From Paludibacter sp. (lineage in GTDB: Bacteria > Bacteroidota > Bacteroidia > Bacteroidales > Paludibacteraceae), in assembly GCA_031292575.1 (NCBI GenBank), contig JARLGX010000003.1, positions 124,001-188,000 on the forward strand: a stretch of DNA of 64,000 nucleotides. The letters are read 5' to 3'. Under the pieces are notes generated by a model. The model made no database searches. It saw only the letters and a list, made by a program, of their open reading frames with translations, and had not been told where the DNA came from. This document shows, in pieces, positions 35,908 through 45,027 of the stretch. Position 1 is the first letter of the stretch. Every line of letters begins with the position of its first letter. The position numbers and the translations under genes are program-made.

Positions 35908-36037
35908 CCATAATCATTTTATATAATTCAAATAAAAATTATAATTAGAATATATCTCATTTTCAATAATTTATAAATATATAATTATTTTACTTCAAAT
36001 TTTCTGCAAAATATTAGTTCAAATAAATAAATAGTTA

Positions 36038-36045
36038 TACTTTTG
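36038..36045 (+). promoter_or_regulatory. -7 box of the marR-efflux operon
   Basis: TACTTTTG matches TAnnTTTG, 25 bases before the ATG of the MarR gene. No TTG is at the usual distance. Confidence 0.5.
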
Positions 36046-36069
36046 TAACCGTTTTAAAATAGAACTAAA

Positions 36070-36552
36070 ATGTCTGATAATAATATCTCTATTGATTCTG
36101 TCATAGAAAATTTAATTTCCATTCATCCGCTTCTGACCAAGAGTTTTTCGAAGTCAATACGCTCAAAAACAAATCTTAACCCCGGTTCGTTGTATGTGCT
36201 GGGTGTACTTTCAGTTTACGATATGTTGTCAATGTCTGAAATTGGTTGCAAATTATCAATGCCCAAACCACATGTTACAAGCCTGATTGATAAACTTATT
36301 ATGGAAAAAATGGTTGAACGCCTTTTTGATCCAAAAGACAGACGTATTATTAATGTCCGCATTACAAATAAAGGCAAAGATGACTTTAACACAATTAAAT
36401 TAGAAATAAGCCAGGAAATACGACAAAAATTAGAGAAACTCGATGCCGATAAAATTGAGTTACTATCTATTTCTTCGCAACACGTCAAAGAAATTTTAAT
36501 GGAGATTTCTATTGAAAATAAAACAGATTCTTCTTATTGTAAAATCAAATAA
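36070..36552 (+). CDS. MarR family transcriptional regulator
   Basis: A 160-residue winged-helix regulator: helix 1-2 dimer region, then PGSLYVLGVLSVYDMLSMSEIG and KPHVTSLIDKLIMEKMVERLFDPKDRR, the recognition helix and wing with D-x-R-x. MarR proteins usually repress a neighbouring transport operon and are released by small aromatic or drug-like ligands. The efflux genes start 25 bases later on the same strand, so autoregulation of the whole operon is likely. The operator was not identified. Confidence 0.92.
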   Translation: MSDNNISIDSVIENLISIHPLLTKSFSKSIRSKTNLNPGSLYVLGVLSVYDMLSMSEIGCKLSMPKPHVTSLIDKLIMEKMVERLFDPKDRRIINVRITNKGKDDFNTIKLEISQEIRQKLEKLDADKIELLSISSQHVKEILMEISIENKTDSSYCKIK

Positions 36553-36576
36553 AAAAATAAATTCAAAATTAGGAAT

Positions 36577-37572
36577 ATGAAAAAGAAAAAAGATTGGAAA
36601 ATTTACATTCCCCTTGGGGCAGTTATTTTATTAGTTATCATTGGTTCAGTTTATTGGTATATTGATTACTCAAGTTACATTAAAACCGACGATGCAGTGG
36701 TTGCATCCGACGTGGTTTCAGTTAGCCCTAAAATTATGGGACGCATTAGCAAAGTGTATGTTGACGAAGGCGATTCAGTAAAAAAAGGTCAATTGCTTGC
36801 TGAGATTGACAGTGTGGATTTGATAGCACAAAAGCAGCAAGTTCTGGCTTCAAAAGCACAAACCGAAGCAAATAAAGCGCAAACTGAAGCAAAATATGAG
36901 TTTGATCAAAAAAATATAAAAGTATTGGAAATTGCGGTTGAAAAAGCAAAAGACGATTTTAGCCGTGCAAAAACACAAAATACCGGAGGAGTTATCACGA
37001 AAGAACAGTATGACCATACTCAAAAAGCATTGGAATCTGCCCAAGCTCAATACGATGCTGCAAAAGCTCAGTTAACTGTATCTAAAACACAGATAAAAAG
37101 TGCTGAAACAGCCATTGCAAGTGCTCAGGCACAAATTGGAGTAATTTCAACTCAATTAAATAACACCCGTTTATATGCTCCAATCGATGGAATTGTTGCT
37201 AAACGTTGGCTACTAGCAGGCGATATTGTTCAACCAAGCCAATCTATTTATACTATTAACAATAATAGCAAATTCTGGGTTTTGGTTTTTCTGGAAGAGA
37301 CTAAACTGGAAACATTACACAACGGACAAAAGGCAAAATTCACCTTGGACACATATCCGGATGAAGTTTTTACAGGAAAAATATTCACAATTGGATCAAC
37401 CACTGCAGCAGAGTTTTCACTAATTCCACCAAATAATGCTTCAGGTAACTTTACTAAAGTAACTCAACGTGTTGCAATAAAAATTTCAATTGACGGGACT
37501 GAAGATGGTAAAAAGTTGTCATCATTCAACTTTATGACAGGAATGTCTGCTGTAGTTAAAATTATTAAGTAA
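36577..37572 (+). CDS. EmrA-type HlyD-family periplasmic adaptor
   Basis: A 331-residue membrane-fusion protein with an N-terminal inner-membrane anchor (about 11-30), a biotinyl-lipoyl-like domain with MGRISKVYVDEGDSVKKGQLLAEID, a long Ala/Gln/Lys-rich coiled-coil hairpin (about 80-200) and a beta-barrel end. The short first lipoyl half and the YAPIDGIVAKRW segment fit EmrA. It links the inner-membrane pump to the TolC channel. The gene begins 25 bases after marR and ends two bases before the pump gene. Confidence 0.92.
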   Translation: MKKKKDWKIYIPLGAVILLVIIGSVYWYIDYSSYIKTDDAVVASDVVSVSPKIMGRISKVYVDEGDSVKKGQLLAEIDSVDLIAQKQQVLASKAQTEANKAQTEAKYEFDQKNIKVLEIAVEKAKDDFSRAKTQNTGGVITKEQYDHTQKALESAQAQYDAAKAQLTVSKTQIKSAETAIASAQAQIGVISTQLNNTRLYAPIDGIVAKRWLLAGDIVQPSQSIYTINNNSKFWVLVFLEETKLETLHNGQKAKFTLDTYPDEVFTGKIFTIGSTTAAEFSLIPPNNASGNFTKVTQRVAIKISIDGTEDGKKLSSFNFMTGMSAVVKIIK

Positions 37573-37574
37573 TA

Positions 37575-39209
37575 ATGCGAAAAATATCAAATACACATAG
37601 GTTGCGCAGGAAACTGCGTAACAATGATTCAATTTATCATCCCAAAAGCCCATATTACAAATGGTTTGTATTGGCCAATATTATGTTGGGAACTTTTATG
37701 GCGGTGTTAGACAGCACCATTGTAAATGTTAGTCTGCCCAAAATAATGTCATCATTTGGTGTAGGATTATCAACCATCGAATGGGTAATTACGGGTTATA
37801 TGCTTTCAATGGCAGTTATGCTACCAACTTCAGGTTGGCTTGCTGATAAATTTGGATATAAAAAAATATATTTCTGGGGATTGTTCTTATTTTCATTCGG
37901 TTCTTTACTGTGCGGTTTATCAGGCGACGAAAACACGCTTATTATTTCACGTGTTATTCAGGGTTTGGGTGCCGGAGTAATTCAACCGATTGGGATGGCT
38001 ATAATTACCCGAGAGTTTCCTGCCCGCCAGCGAGGATTAGCCCTTGGCTTTTGGTCAATTGCTGCAGCGGCTTCAGTTTCTTTTGGTCCACTAATTGGCG
38101 GTTATATTGTCGACAACTTCTCATGGAATTTGATTTTTTATGTAAATGTTCCGGTGGGTATAATTGCACTGTTATTTACAGTTATTATTCAACGTGAATT
38201 TGTTAGTCCGAGTGCACGTAAATTTGATTACGTTGGTTTTATCTCAGCAGTAATATTCTTGCCTGTACTGCTTTACGCATTATCTGAAGGAAATGCTCAA
38301 ACAAATTCTGCAGGTTGGTCGGCACCATATATATTGGCTTGTTTTGCTATTTCGGGTATTGCCTTTGCTGTTTTTATAACCCAGGAGTTAACAACAGAGT
38401 TTCCATTGCTGGACATAAGATTGCTTGTTGATAGAAATTTTGGAATGAGTAACTTATTAATGTTTGTATTTAGCATTGGTATGTTTGGAAGTACATTTTT
38501 GTTGCCTCTTTATTTACAAAATTCATTGGGTTACACAGCATTACAGTCTGGTGCAGTTTTCTTGCCTGTGGGCATAATTCAAGGAACTATGGCTCCCGTT
38601 TCAGGTATTTTTTCAGATAAATATAACGCGAGGATTCCTATAATATTAGGCGTTGGTTTTTTAGTATTTAGTTTATATCTAAATTCGAGCATGTCATTTT
38701 TGACTGAACACGCTTATATTATGACAACCCTTTACATCAGAGGTTTTGGTATGGGATTGATTTTCACCCCTCTAAGTTCATTTGCGCTAACTAATATTAA
38801 AAATGATAAAATGGCGCAGGCTTCAGGTATAATGAATACAGTTCGTCAAATTGGAGGAAGTATGGGTGTGGCTTTATTAACTACAATTTTAACAGCTCGC
38901 ATTAGTTATCATTCTCAAATGTATGGACAAGCAATTCAAGCAAGTTCGCAAACCTTTAAAGGTGTAACCAGAAATTTGGCTTATTTTATTCAACAGCACG
39001 GGAGTGGATCGTATGCAACAGCACTTAAACAGGGGCAGAGTATATTAATGTCAAATATTGGTACTCAAGCCTTTATTCAAGGTGTAAACGACGACTTTTT
39101 GATTGCTACTTTAATTTCATTGCTTAGTTTTATACCGATTATATTATTAAAATCGAAAAAGAAAACGGGAAAATCTGAAGGTTCGGAGCATGTAGCCATA
39201 ATGGAATAA
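37575..39209 (+). CDS. EmrB-type DHA2 family MFS efflux pump
   Basis: A 544-residue drug:H+ antiporter with 14 predicted transmembrane segments. The family signature is visible: LDSTIVNVSLPKI, GYMLSMAVMLPTSGWLADKFGYKK (motif A), RVIQGLGAG and GFWSIAAAASVSFGPLIGGYIVD (motif C). The first about 25 residues are a hydrophilic, basic extension (LRRKLRNNDSIYH), slightly longer than in EmrB. It exports hydrophobic or acidic toxic compounds as a tripartite system with its neighbours. Confidence 0.94.
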   Translation: MRKISNTHRLRRKLRNNDSIYHPKSPYYKWFVLANIMLGTFMAVLDSTIVNVSLPKIMSSFGVGLSTIEWVITGYMLSMAVMLPTSGWLADKFGYKKIYFWGLFLFSFGSLLCGLSGDENTLIISRVIQGLGAGVIQPIGMAIITREFPARQRGLALGFWSIAAAASVSFGPLIGGYIVDNFSWNLIFYVNVPVGIIALLFTVIIQREFVSPSARKFDYVGFISAVIFLPVLLYALSEGNAQTNSAGWSAPYILACFAISGIAFAVFITQELTTEFPLLDIRLLVDRNFGMSNLLMFVFSIGMFGSTFLLPLYLQNSLGYTALQSGAVFLPVGIIQGTMAPVSGIFSDKYNARIPIILGVGFLVFSLYLNSSMSFLTEHAYIMTTLYIRGFGMGLIFTPLSSFALTNIKNDKMAQASGIMNTVRQIGGSMGVALLTTILTARISYHSQMYGQAIQASSQTFKGVTRNLAYFIQQHGSGSYATALKQGQSILMSNIGTQAFIQGVNDDFLIATLISLLSFIPIILLKSKKKTGKSEGSEHVAIME

Positions 39210-39248
39210 TCAATTGAATTTATGTTTTCACAAATAAATATATTTAAA

Positions 39249-40571
39249 ATGAAATCAATTTATAAACTTACAATACTCTTATTTTTGATGCCATTTGCGA
39301 TGGTTCATGGACAAAAAACTAACAATGTCTATACCGATTCTTTGAGTTTATCGCAAATTCTGAATGAAGTAATACATAATTATCCGGCTATCAAAAAAGC
39401 TCAAACCGATATTGAATCGTCTGATGCGAAAATAGGATTAGCTAAAACCGCTTATCTTCCAAATATAGATGCCACAGGTTCTTACACGTTGTTAGGCCCA
39501 ACAACTTCATTATCCATGCCTGGACTGGGAACGTTTCAATTATTTCCACCTGATATGTATTCGGCTGCTTTAAATGTGAGTGAGTCAATTTACGATTTTG
39601 GAAAAACTGAGAAAAATATCACTTTTGCCAAACAAAGTAAAGAATTAGTAGGACTGTCGGTAGATCAATTAAAACAAAAGCTTTCAGGGATGATGGTTGG
39701 AAATTTTTATTCCATCGTTTTTCTTCAAGAAGCAATTAAAATTAAAAATGAAGAGTTAGCCACATTAAATGAACACCTTCAATTTGTTCAGAAAAAAGTA
39801 GCTACAGGATCAGCTACCAATTACGAAGTTCTGACCACCAAAGTTCGTATTTCGGCCATTGAAAATCAAAAAACAGATTTAGTTAATGCTCTTGAAGTTC
39901 AACTTAGTCAATTGAATTCATTTCTCGGGAAACCACAGGAAACCAAATTGACAGTAAAAAAAGAATTACTTTCTCCGCAAATTTTAGCGTCTAATGATTC
40001 GTTGTTTACTTTTGCATTTGACCACAGAAGCGAAATGAAAATTGAACACCAAAAAAGTGTATTGGCTGATACACATATGAAAATGATAAATATTCAAAAT
40101 AATCCATCCCTGAATTTCTTTGGCACGGGAGGATATAAAAATGGCTATTTTAATGCAAAATTGCAAGATGCTGGAAGTTTGAATTATGCGGTCGGAGTTT
40201 CACTTAAAGTTCCACTCTTTGATGCGAACCGTACAAAATTCAACAAAATTCAGGCGCAAACCGATATTCAGGGAAATGTGCAAGAAACTGAGCTTACCCG
40301 TAGAAGTATTGTGAACGAAGTAGTTGAAAGCAAGGCAAATGCCGAATCTGCTTTGAAAAAAGTCAATCAATCAGAATTACAATTGGAGCAGTCGCAAGAA
40401 GCCTATTCACTTGCCAAAACTAATTTTGAAGCAGGTGCAATCACCAACCTCGATTTGCTTGACAGCTCTACCTCTGTGTCAGAAAGCAAGCTTGTTTTGC
40501 TTAAGACGAAAATTGATTACTCAGTTAGTTTGTTGAAATTAAAAATTGCTTTAGGTGAACAAATTTATTAA
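39249..40571 (+). CDS. TolC-family outer-membrane efflux channel
   Basis: A 440-residue secreted protein with signal peptide (MKSIYKLTILLFLMPFAMVHG) and the two-fold TolC repeat; the long coiled-coil segments show A-A-x-x-x-L-x and N-F-E-A-G-A-I-T-N-L-D-L-L-D near the end, as in outer membrane efflux proteins. A start nine codons earlier at 39222 would precede the signal peptide and is rejected. It forms the outer-membrane exit of the EmrAB pump, 40 bases after it, and is closed by a terminator. Confidence 0.93.
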   Translation: MKSIYKLTILLFLMPFAMVHGQKTNNVYTDSLSLSQILNEVIHNYPAIKKAQTDIESSDAKIGLAKTAYLPNIDATGSYTLLGPTTSLSMPGLGTFQLFPPDMYSAALNVSESIYDFGKTEKNITFAKQSKELVGLSVDQLKQKLSGMMVGNFYSIVFLQEAIKIKNEELATLNEHLQFVQKKVATGSATNYEVLTTKVRISAIENQKTDLVNALEVQLSQLNSFLGKPQETKLTVKKELLSPQILASNDSLFTFAFDHRSEMKIEHQKSVLADTHMKMINIQNNPSLNFFGTGGYKNGYFNAKLQDAGSLNYAVGVSLKVPLFDANRTKFNKIQAQTDIQGNVQETELTRRSIVNEVVESKANAESALKKVNQSELQLEQSQEAYSLAKTNFEAGAITNLDLLDSSTSVSESKLVLLKTKIDYSVSLLKLKIALGEQIY

Positions 40572-40632
40572 TTCAGACCAAATTATTTGTTAATTATTTA
40601 TCAAAATTACTTTTTCATTCTTTAAATTTGAC

Positions 40633-40664
40633 AGAGCTAACTTTTCGGAGTTAGCTCTTTTTCT
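40633..40664 (+). terminator. Terminator of the efflux operon
   Basis: AGAGCTAACT at 40633-40642 pairs with AGTTAGCTCT at 40649-40658, followed by a T-rich tail. Confidence 0.85.
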
Positions 40665-40823
40665 TTCAAAAATAAATGTCAACTGATAAAAACTACATTC
40701 ATTTCAAAATATTTTAAATTATGGGATAAACATAAATAGTTTTTATTAATTTTGACAGAATTAGTCTCTTGCATAAAAGATTTCCTTTTTCAAAACATAT
40801 ACTAACTTAAAAAGTACACGAAT

Positions 40824-41531
40824 ATGAAACAAAATTTAATTATTAAAAGCTTAATTATCAGTGCTATGTTTTTTACAGGTTTAACTTTAAATGCTCAGGA
40901 TTGGCCAAATCTGGATCGTTTCCGGGCGGAGAATGGTTTAATTGGAGCTCCTTCAAGAGGAGAAAAACGGGTTGTTTTTATGGGAAACTCCATCACCCAA
41001 GGTTGGAAAGAGGTTCATCCAAAATTCTTCACAGAGCATCCTTATATAAATCGTGGAATTAGTGGACAAACCTCGCCGCAAATGTTGATTCGCTTTCGTC
41101 AGGATGTAATTAACCTTCAACCTAAAGTTGTAGTAATTCTTGCCGGAACAAATGATATTGCTGGAAATACAGGTCCCTCAACGCTAGAGATGATTGAAGA
41201 TAATCTTTCCTCGATGGCTGAATTAGCGAATGCAAACGGCATTCGGGTTGTACTTTCATCGGTAATGCCTGTTTATGACTATCCCTGGAAAAAAGGGTTA
41301 AATCCGGCTGAAAAAATAGTTACTTTAAATGTATGGATAAAGAAATATTGCGATGAAAAAGGATTCACTTATCTCGATTACTTCACACCCATGGCCGACG
41401 AAAAGCACGGTATGAAAGAAGAATTGACTTATGATGGAGTTCATCCTAACGAAACTGGATATAATCTTATGGAGCCACTCGTTCAGGAAGCAATTAAAAT
41501 GGCTTTAAAAACCAAACCCAAGAAAAATTGA
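40824..41531 (+). CDS. Secreted SGNH/GDSL-family esterase
   Basis: A 235-residue protein with a signal peptide ending at LNAQ and an SGNH-hydrolase fold. The nucleophile Ser56 lies in MGNSITQGW (block I), Gly and Asn blocks in RGISGQTS and AGTNDI, and the Asp-His pair in YDGVHPNETGY (block V). This group includes carbohydrate deacetylases and lysophospholipase-like esterases; the likely role is removing acetyl esters from polysaccharides in the periplasm. The substrate is not known, and no carbohydrate-active partner is adjacent. Confidence 0.88.
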   Translation: MKQNLIIKSLIISAMFFTGLTLNAQDWPNLDRFRAENGLIGAPSRGEKRVVFMGNSITQGWKEVHPKFFTEHPYINRGISGQTSPQMLIRFRQDVINLQPKVVVILAGTNDIAGNTGPSTLEMIEDNLSSMAELANANGIRVVLSSVMPVYDYPWKKGLNPAEKIVTLNVWIKKYCDEKGFTYLDYFTPMADEKHGMKEELTYDGVHPNETGYNLMEPLVQEAIKMALKTKPKKN

Positions 41532-41580
41532 TAAATTCAGAGTATAGCCATTTATACATCTTTAAATTTTCATTGATATT

Positions 41581-42546
41581 ATGATTTATAATCAATGGTA
41601 TGTAATTCTCGAATCAAGGGAAGTCAAAACTAAGAAGCCTATAAAAGTAACCCGGTTAAACGAGACCCTTACACTCTGGCGCGATGAATCCGGAAAAGTT
41701 TGTTGTATTGCAAACCGTTGCTGCCATCGCGGAGCTTCACTCTCGTGTGGAAAATTAGTAACTGGAAATATTGAATGTCCATTTCACGGATTTCAATTTG
41801 ATGGAGATGGAAAAGTAAAAATAATTCCGGCGAATGGTAAAAATGCACCAATTCCTGAAAGCCAGCATGTTCAGGCTTACCATACCTACGAAAACTATGG
41901 GTTAATTTGGATGTGGTGGGGCGATTCAGATAAAAAAACCGATGAACCTTTCTTTTTCAAAGAATTAATTGATATGTCCTACTCCACTTTTATCGATTCA
42001 TGGAATGTGCATTATTCTCGGGCTATCGAAAATCAACTTGATGTGGTTCATTTACCATTTATTCATAAAACTACAATTGGCAAAGGAAATAAAACATTAG
42101 TAAATGGTCCGGTGGTTGTGCGCGAAGGGGAATTAATTACGTTGTATGTCAATAACATCTCCGACGATGGAAAAACAGTTCCATTGAAACCTGATGAAAT
42201 TCCAGATTATGAAAAACTATTTCACCTACAATTTCATTATCCGAATATTTGGCAAAATATCATCTCCGACAAGTTCAGAATTTTTGCTGCATTTGTTCCC
42301 GTCGATGATGAACACAGTTTGATTTACTTACGCAATTATCAAAAAATTTTATCTGTTCCAATTATCAAAAATATTGCAAATTATATTATGAAATTATCAA
42401 ATATAGTTATTTTACGTCAGGATAAACGGATTGTTGTTACTCAACTACCAAAAAAAACAGATTTAAAAATGGATGAACATTTAATAATGGGCGATAAACC
42501 CATCATTGAATACCGGAAACACAGACAAGAATTAATGGAAAAATGA
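41581..42546 (+). CDS. Rieske-type non-heme iron oxygenase
   Basis: A 321-residue oxygenase alpha-subunit-like protein. The Rieske [2Fe-2S] ligands are in C47-x-H49 and C66-x-x-H69, and the mononuclear iron site is D154-x-x-H157-x4-H162 (the DVVHLPFIH segment). These enzymes use O2 to hydroxylate or demethylate small molecules and need an electron-supplying reductase that is not in the window. The length and layout resemble PaO/VanA-type and Bacteroidota 'aromatic ring-hydroxylating dioxygenase subunit' proteins. An O2-dependent enzyme is unexpected in what otherwise looks like an anaerobe-type gut/soil Bacteroidales gene set. Confidence 0.9.
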   Translation: MIYNQWYVILESREVKTKKPIKVTRLNETLTLWRDESGKVCCIANRCCHRGASLSCGKLVTGNIECPFHGFQFDGDGKVKIIPANGKNAPIPESQHVQAYHTYENYGLIWMWWGDSDKKTDEPFFFKELIDMSYSTFIDSWNVHYSRAIENQLDVVHLPFIHKTTIGKGNKTLVNGPVVVREGELITLYVNNISDDGKTVPLKPDEIPDYEKLFHLQFHYPNIWQNIISDKFRIFAAFVPVDDEHSLIYLRNYQKILSVPIIKNIANYIMKLSNIVILRQDKRIVVTQLPKKTDLKMDEHLIMGDKPIIEYRKHRQELMEK

Positions 42547-42560
42547 ATTTTAAAATTTAT

Positions 42561-42595
42561 AAACGCCTTACATTTAAGATGTAAGGCGTTTTCAT
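42561..42595. terminator. Terminator after the Rieske gene
   Basis: AAACGCCTTACAT at 42561-42573 pairs with ATGTAAGGCGTTT at 42579-42591, loop TTAAG, followed by TTC. Also A-rich on the other side. Confidence 0.85.
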
Positions 42596-42632
42596 AACCA
42601 ACCAAGCTATACATTTAATATAATTTTATGTT

Positions 42633-42662
42633 TTGTAGTCTCAATCCCTTTTCGTATCTTTG
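42633..42662 (+). promoter_or_regulatory. Consensus promoter of rpsA
   Basis: TTG at 42633-42635, 19 bases, then TATCTTTG at 42655-42662. This is the best-scoring promoter in this part and fits a ribosomal gene. The leader to the ATG is about 70 bases. Confidence 0.85.
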
Positions 42663-42735
42663 CGCCCTGTATTTTTAAAGTCAACATAATGTCTAACCTA
42701 CTAATTTATTAGTAATTAAAAAACAAATTTCAGAA

Positions 42736-44871
42736 ATGGAAGAAAACAAAAACATTGCGGAAGAAGTAATTCCAGCCGCAGTAGAAAAAGAAATTAAAGA
42801 AACACCAGCAACTGCTGAAACACCAGTAGTTCAAGAAACAGTAGAAGAAACTCCTGTGGTAGAAGAAGTAGTGGCAAAAGAGGTTTACGAAGAAGCTGAA
42901 GTAGCATTAGAAGCTCCTGCCGTTGAAGAAGTTATTGAAGAAGCACCATCTACAAAAGTAAAAGCTCCCGCACCTGTTCCTTCAGGTGATTTCGACTGGG
43001 ATGCTTATGAAAAAGGAATTACCTTGACAGCTACTGCCAAGGAAGATTTAGAAAAAATTTACGACAACACTTTGAATGCAATTAAAGACAAAGAAGTTGT
43101 TGAAGGAACGGTTATTTTAATAAACAAACGTGAAGTAGTTGTAAATGTAGGCTACAAATCTGATGGCGTTGTACCAATGAGCGAATTTCGCTACAATCCT
43201 GATTTGGCAGTTGGCGACAAAGTTGAAGTATATATCGAAAGCCAGGAAGATAAAAAAGGACAATTAATCCTTTCTCACAAACAAGCCCGCGCAACCCGTT
43301 CATGGGATCGCGTAAATGCAGCTCTCGAATCGCAGGAAATTGTAAAAGGTTTCGTAAAATGTCGCACAAAAGGTGGTATGATTGTGGATGTTTTCGGAAT
43401 CGAAGCATTCCTTCCTGGTTCACAAATCGATGTAAAACCAATCCGCGACTACGATGTTTTCGTAAACAAAACAATGGAATTCAAAGTTATCAAAATTAAC
43501 CATGAATTTAAAAATGTCGTTGTTTCGCACAAAGCCCTTATCGAAGCTGAACTTGAATTACAGAAAAAAGAAATTATCGGTAAACTTCAAAAAGGTCAGG
43601 TTCTTGAAGGAACAGTTAAAAACATCACTTCTTACGGAGTATTTATTGACCTTGGCGGCGTAGACGGATTGATTCACATTACTGACCTTTCATGGGGACG
43701 TGTTTCACATCCTGAAGAAATTGTTGCATTGGATCAAAAACTCAACGTTGTTATTCTTGATTTCGATGATGAGAAAAAACGTATAGCCCTTGGTTTAAAA
43801 CAACTTTCTGCTCATCCTTGGGATGCTTTGAGTACCGACTTGAAAGTTGGTGACAAAGTAAAAGGAAAAGTTGTTGTTATGGCTGATTATGGTGCGTTTG
43901 TAGAAATCGCTGCCGGAGTTGAAGGCCTTATACACGTTTCAGAAATGAGTTGGTCACAACACCTTCGCTCTGCTCAGGACTTCCTGAAAGTAGGCGACGA
44001 AGTTGAAACAGTAATATTGACTTTGGATCGTGACGAACGTAAAATGTCATTAGGTATCAAACAATTAAAATCAGATCCTTGGGATAATATTGAAGAACGC
44101 TACGCTTTGGGAACAAAACACATTGCCAAGGTTCGTAACTTTACAAACTTCGGAGTATTTGTTGAGATAGAAGAAGGCGTTGATGGTTTGATTCACATTT
44201 CTGACTTATCATGGACAAAGAAAGTAAAACATCCATCTGAGTTTACTCAAATTGGTGCTGAAATAGATGTTCAGGTATTGGAGATCGACAAAGCAAATCG
44301 TCGCTTAAGCTTAGGTCACAAACAATTGGAAGAAAATCCTTGGGATATTTTGGAAACAATGTTCACTGTTGATAGCGTACACGAAGGTGTAATCGTTGAG
44401 ATGCTGGATAAAGGTTCTGTAATTTCTTTGCCTTATGGCGTTGAAGGTTTTGCAACCCCAAAACACTTGGTAAAAGAAGATGGATCACAAGCACAAGTTG
44501 ATGAAAAATTAGCTTTCAAGGTAATTGAATTCAATAAAGATGCAAAACGCATCATTCTTTCACACAGTCGTATTCATGAAGATGCTAAACGCGCTGAAAA
44601 GGGTGAAGCTACTGCAACAGTAGTAGAGGCTCCAGTAAAAAAAGCCGCACCAAAACGCACAAAGAAAGAAGAAACTCCAATATCTACGACACCAGCTGCT
44701 GAAAAAACAACATTGGGCGATATTCAATCTTTGTCTGATTTGAAAGACAAAATGGATTTAGCTGCAGAAAAAGCTGCTAAAAAAGAAAAGAAAGCTAAAG
44801 CTGCCCCAGTTGTAACAGAAGAAGTTGCACCAGCAGCTGAAGTTGAAGTTGAAGCTACTCCAGAAGCGTAA
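42736..44871 (+). CDS. rpsA: 30S ribosomal protein S1, extended form
   Basis: S1 binds mRNA on the 30S subunit. The 711-residue protein has about six S1 OB-fold repeats between about 115 and 625, each with the G-x-V-x-x-I-x-x-Y-G-x-F-V-E/D-x pattern (for example GVFIDLGGVDGLIHI and GVFVEIEEGVDGLIHI). E. coli S1 has 557 residues; here about 90 acidic, Glu/Val/Pro-rich residues precede and about 90 Ala/Lys/Glu-rich residues follow the core. A strong promoter lies upstream and a terminator downstream, so this is its own transcript. Confidence 0.96.
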   Translation: MEENKNIAEEVIPAAVEKEIKETPATAETPVVQETVEETPVVEEVVAKEVYEEAEVALEAPAVEEVIEEAPSTKVKAPAPVPSGDFDWDAYEKGITLTATAKEDLEKIYDNTLNAIKDKEVVEGTVILINKREVVVNVGYKSDGVVPMSEFRYNPDLAVGDKVEVYIESQEDKKGQLILSHKQARATRSWDRVNAALESQEIVKGFVKCRTKGGMIVDVFGIEAFLPGSQIDVKPIRDYDVFVNKTMEFKVIKINHEFKNVVVSHKALIEAELELQKKEIIGKLQKGQVLEGTVKNITSYGVFIDLGGVDGLIHITDLSWGRVSHPEEIVALDQKLNVVILDFDDEKKRIALGLKQLSAHPWDALSTDLKVGDKVKGKVVVMADYGAFVEIAAGVEGLIHVSEMSWSQHLRSAQDFLKVGDEVETVILTLDRDERKMSLGIKQLKSDPWDNIEERYALGTKHIAKVRNFTNFGVFVEIEEGVDGLIHISDLSWTKKVKHPSEFTQIGAEIDVQVLEIDKANRRLSLGHKQLEENPWDILETMFTVDSVHEGVIVEMLDKGSVISLPYGVEGFATPKHLVKEDGSQAQVDEKLAFKVIEFNKDAKRIILSHSRIHEDAKRAEKGEATATVVEAPVKKAAPKRTKKEETPISTTPAAEKTTLGDIQSLSDLKDKMDLAAEKAAKKEKKAKAAPVVTEEVAPAAEVEVEATPEA

Positions 44872-44892
44872 TTCAGTTCTTTATTATAATCC

Positions 44893-44933
44893 AAAAGGCT
44901 GTTCGATTTTTTCGAACAGCCTTTTTTTTATCA
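44893..44933 (+). terminator. Terminator after rpsA
   Basis: AAAAGGCTGTTCGA at 44893-44906 pairs with TCGAACAGCCTTTT at 44912-44925 around TTTTT, then a T run. Confidence 0.92.
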
Positions 44934-44982
44934 ATAATACCCTTTTTGAGGAATTCAATATTAAGGCAAAACGAAGTATAAA

Positions 44983-45016
44983 AAAGCAGGCTAACCTTTT
45001 TGGGTTAGCCTGCTTT
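44983..45016. terminator. Terminator after the RNase G gene
   Basis: AAAGCAGGCTAACC at 44983-44996 pairs with GGTTAGCCTGCTTT at 45003-45016. It lies just past the stop of the minus-strand rng gene, and on that strand it is followed by a T run. Confidence 0.88.
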
Positions 45017-45027
45017 ATAACTTATTG

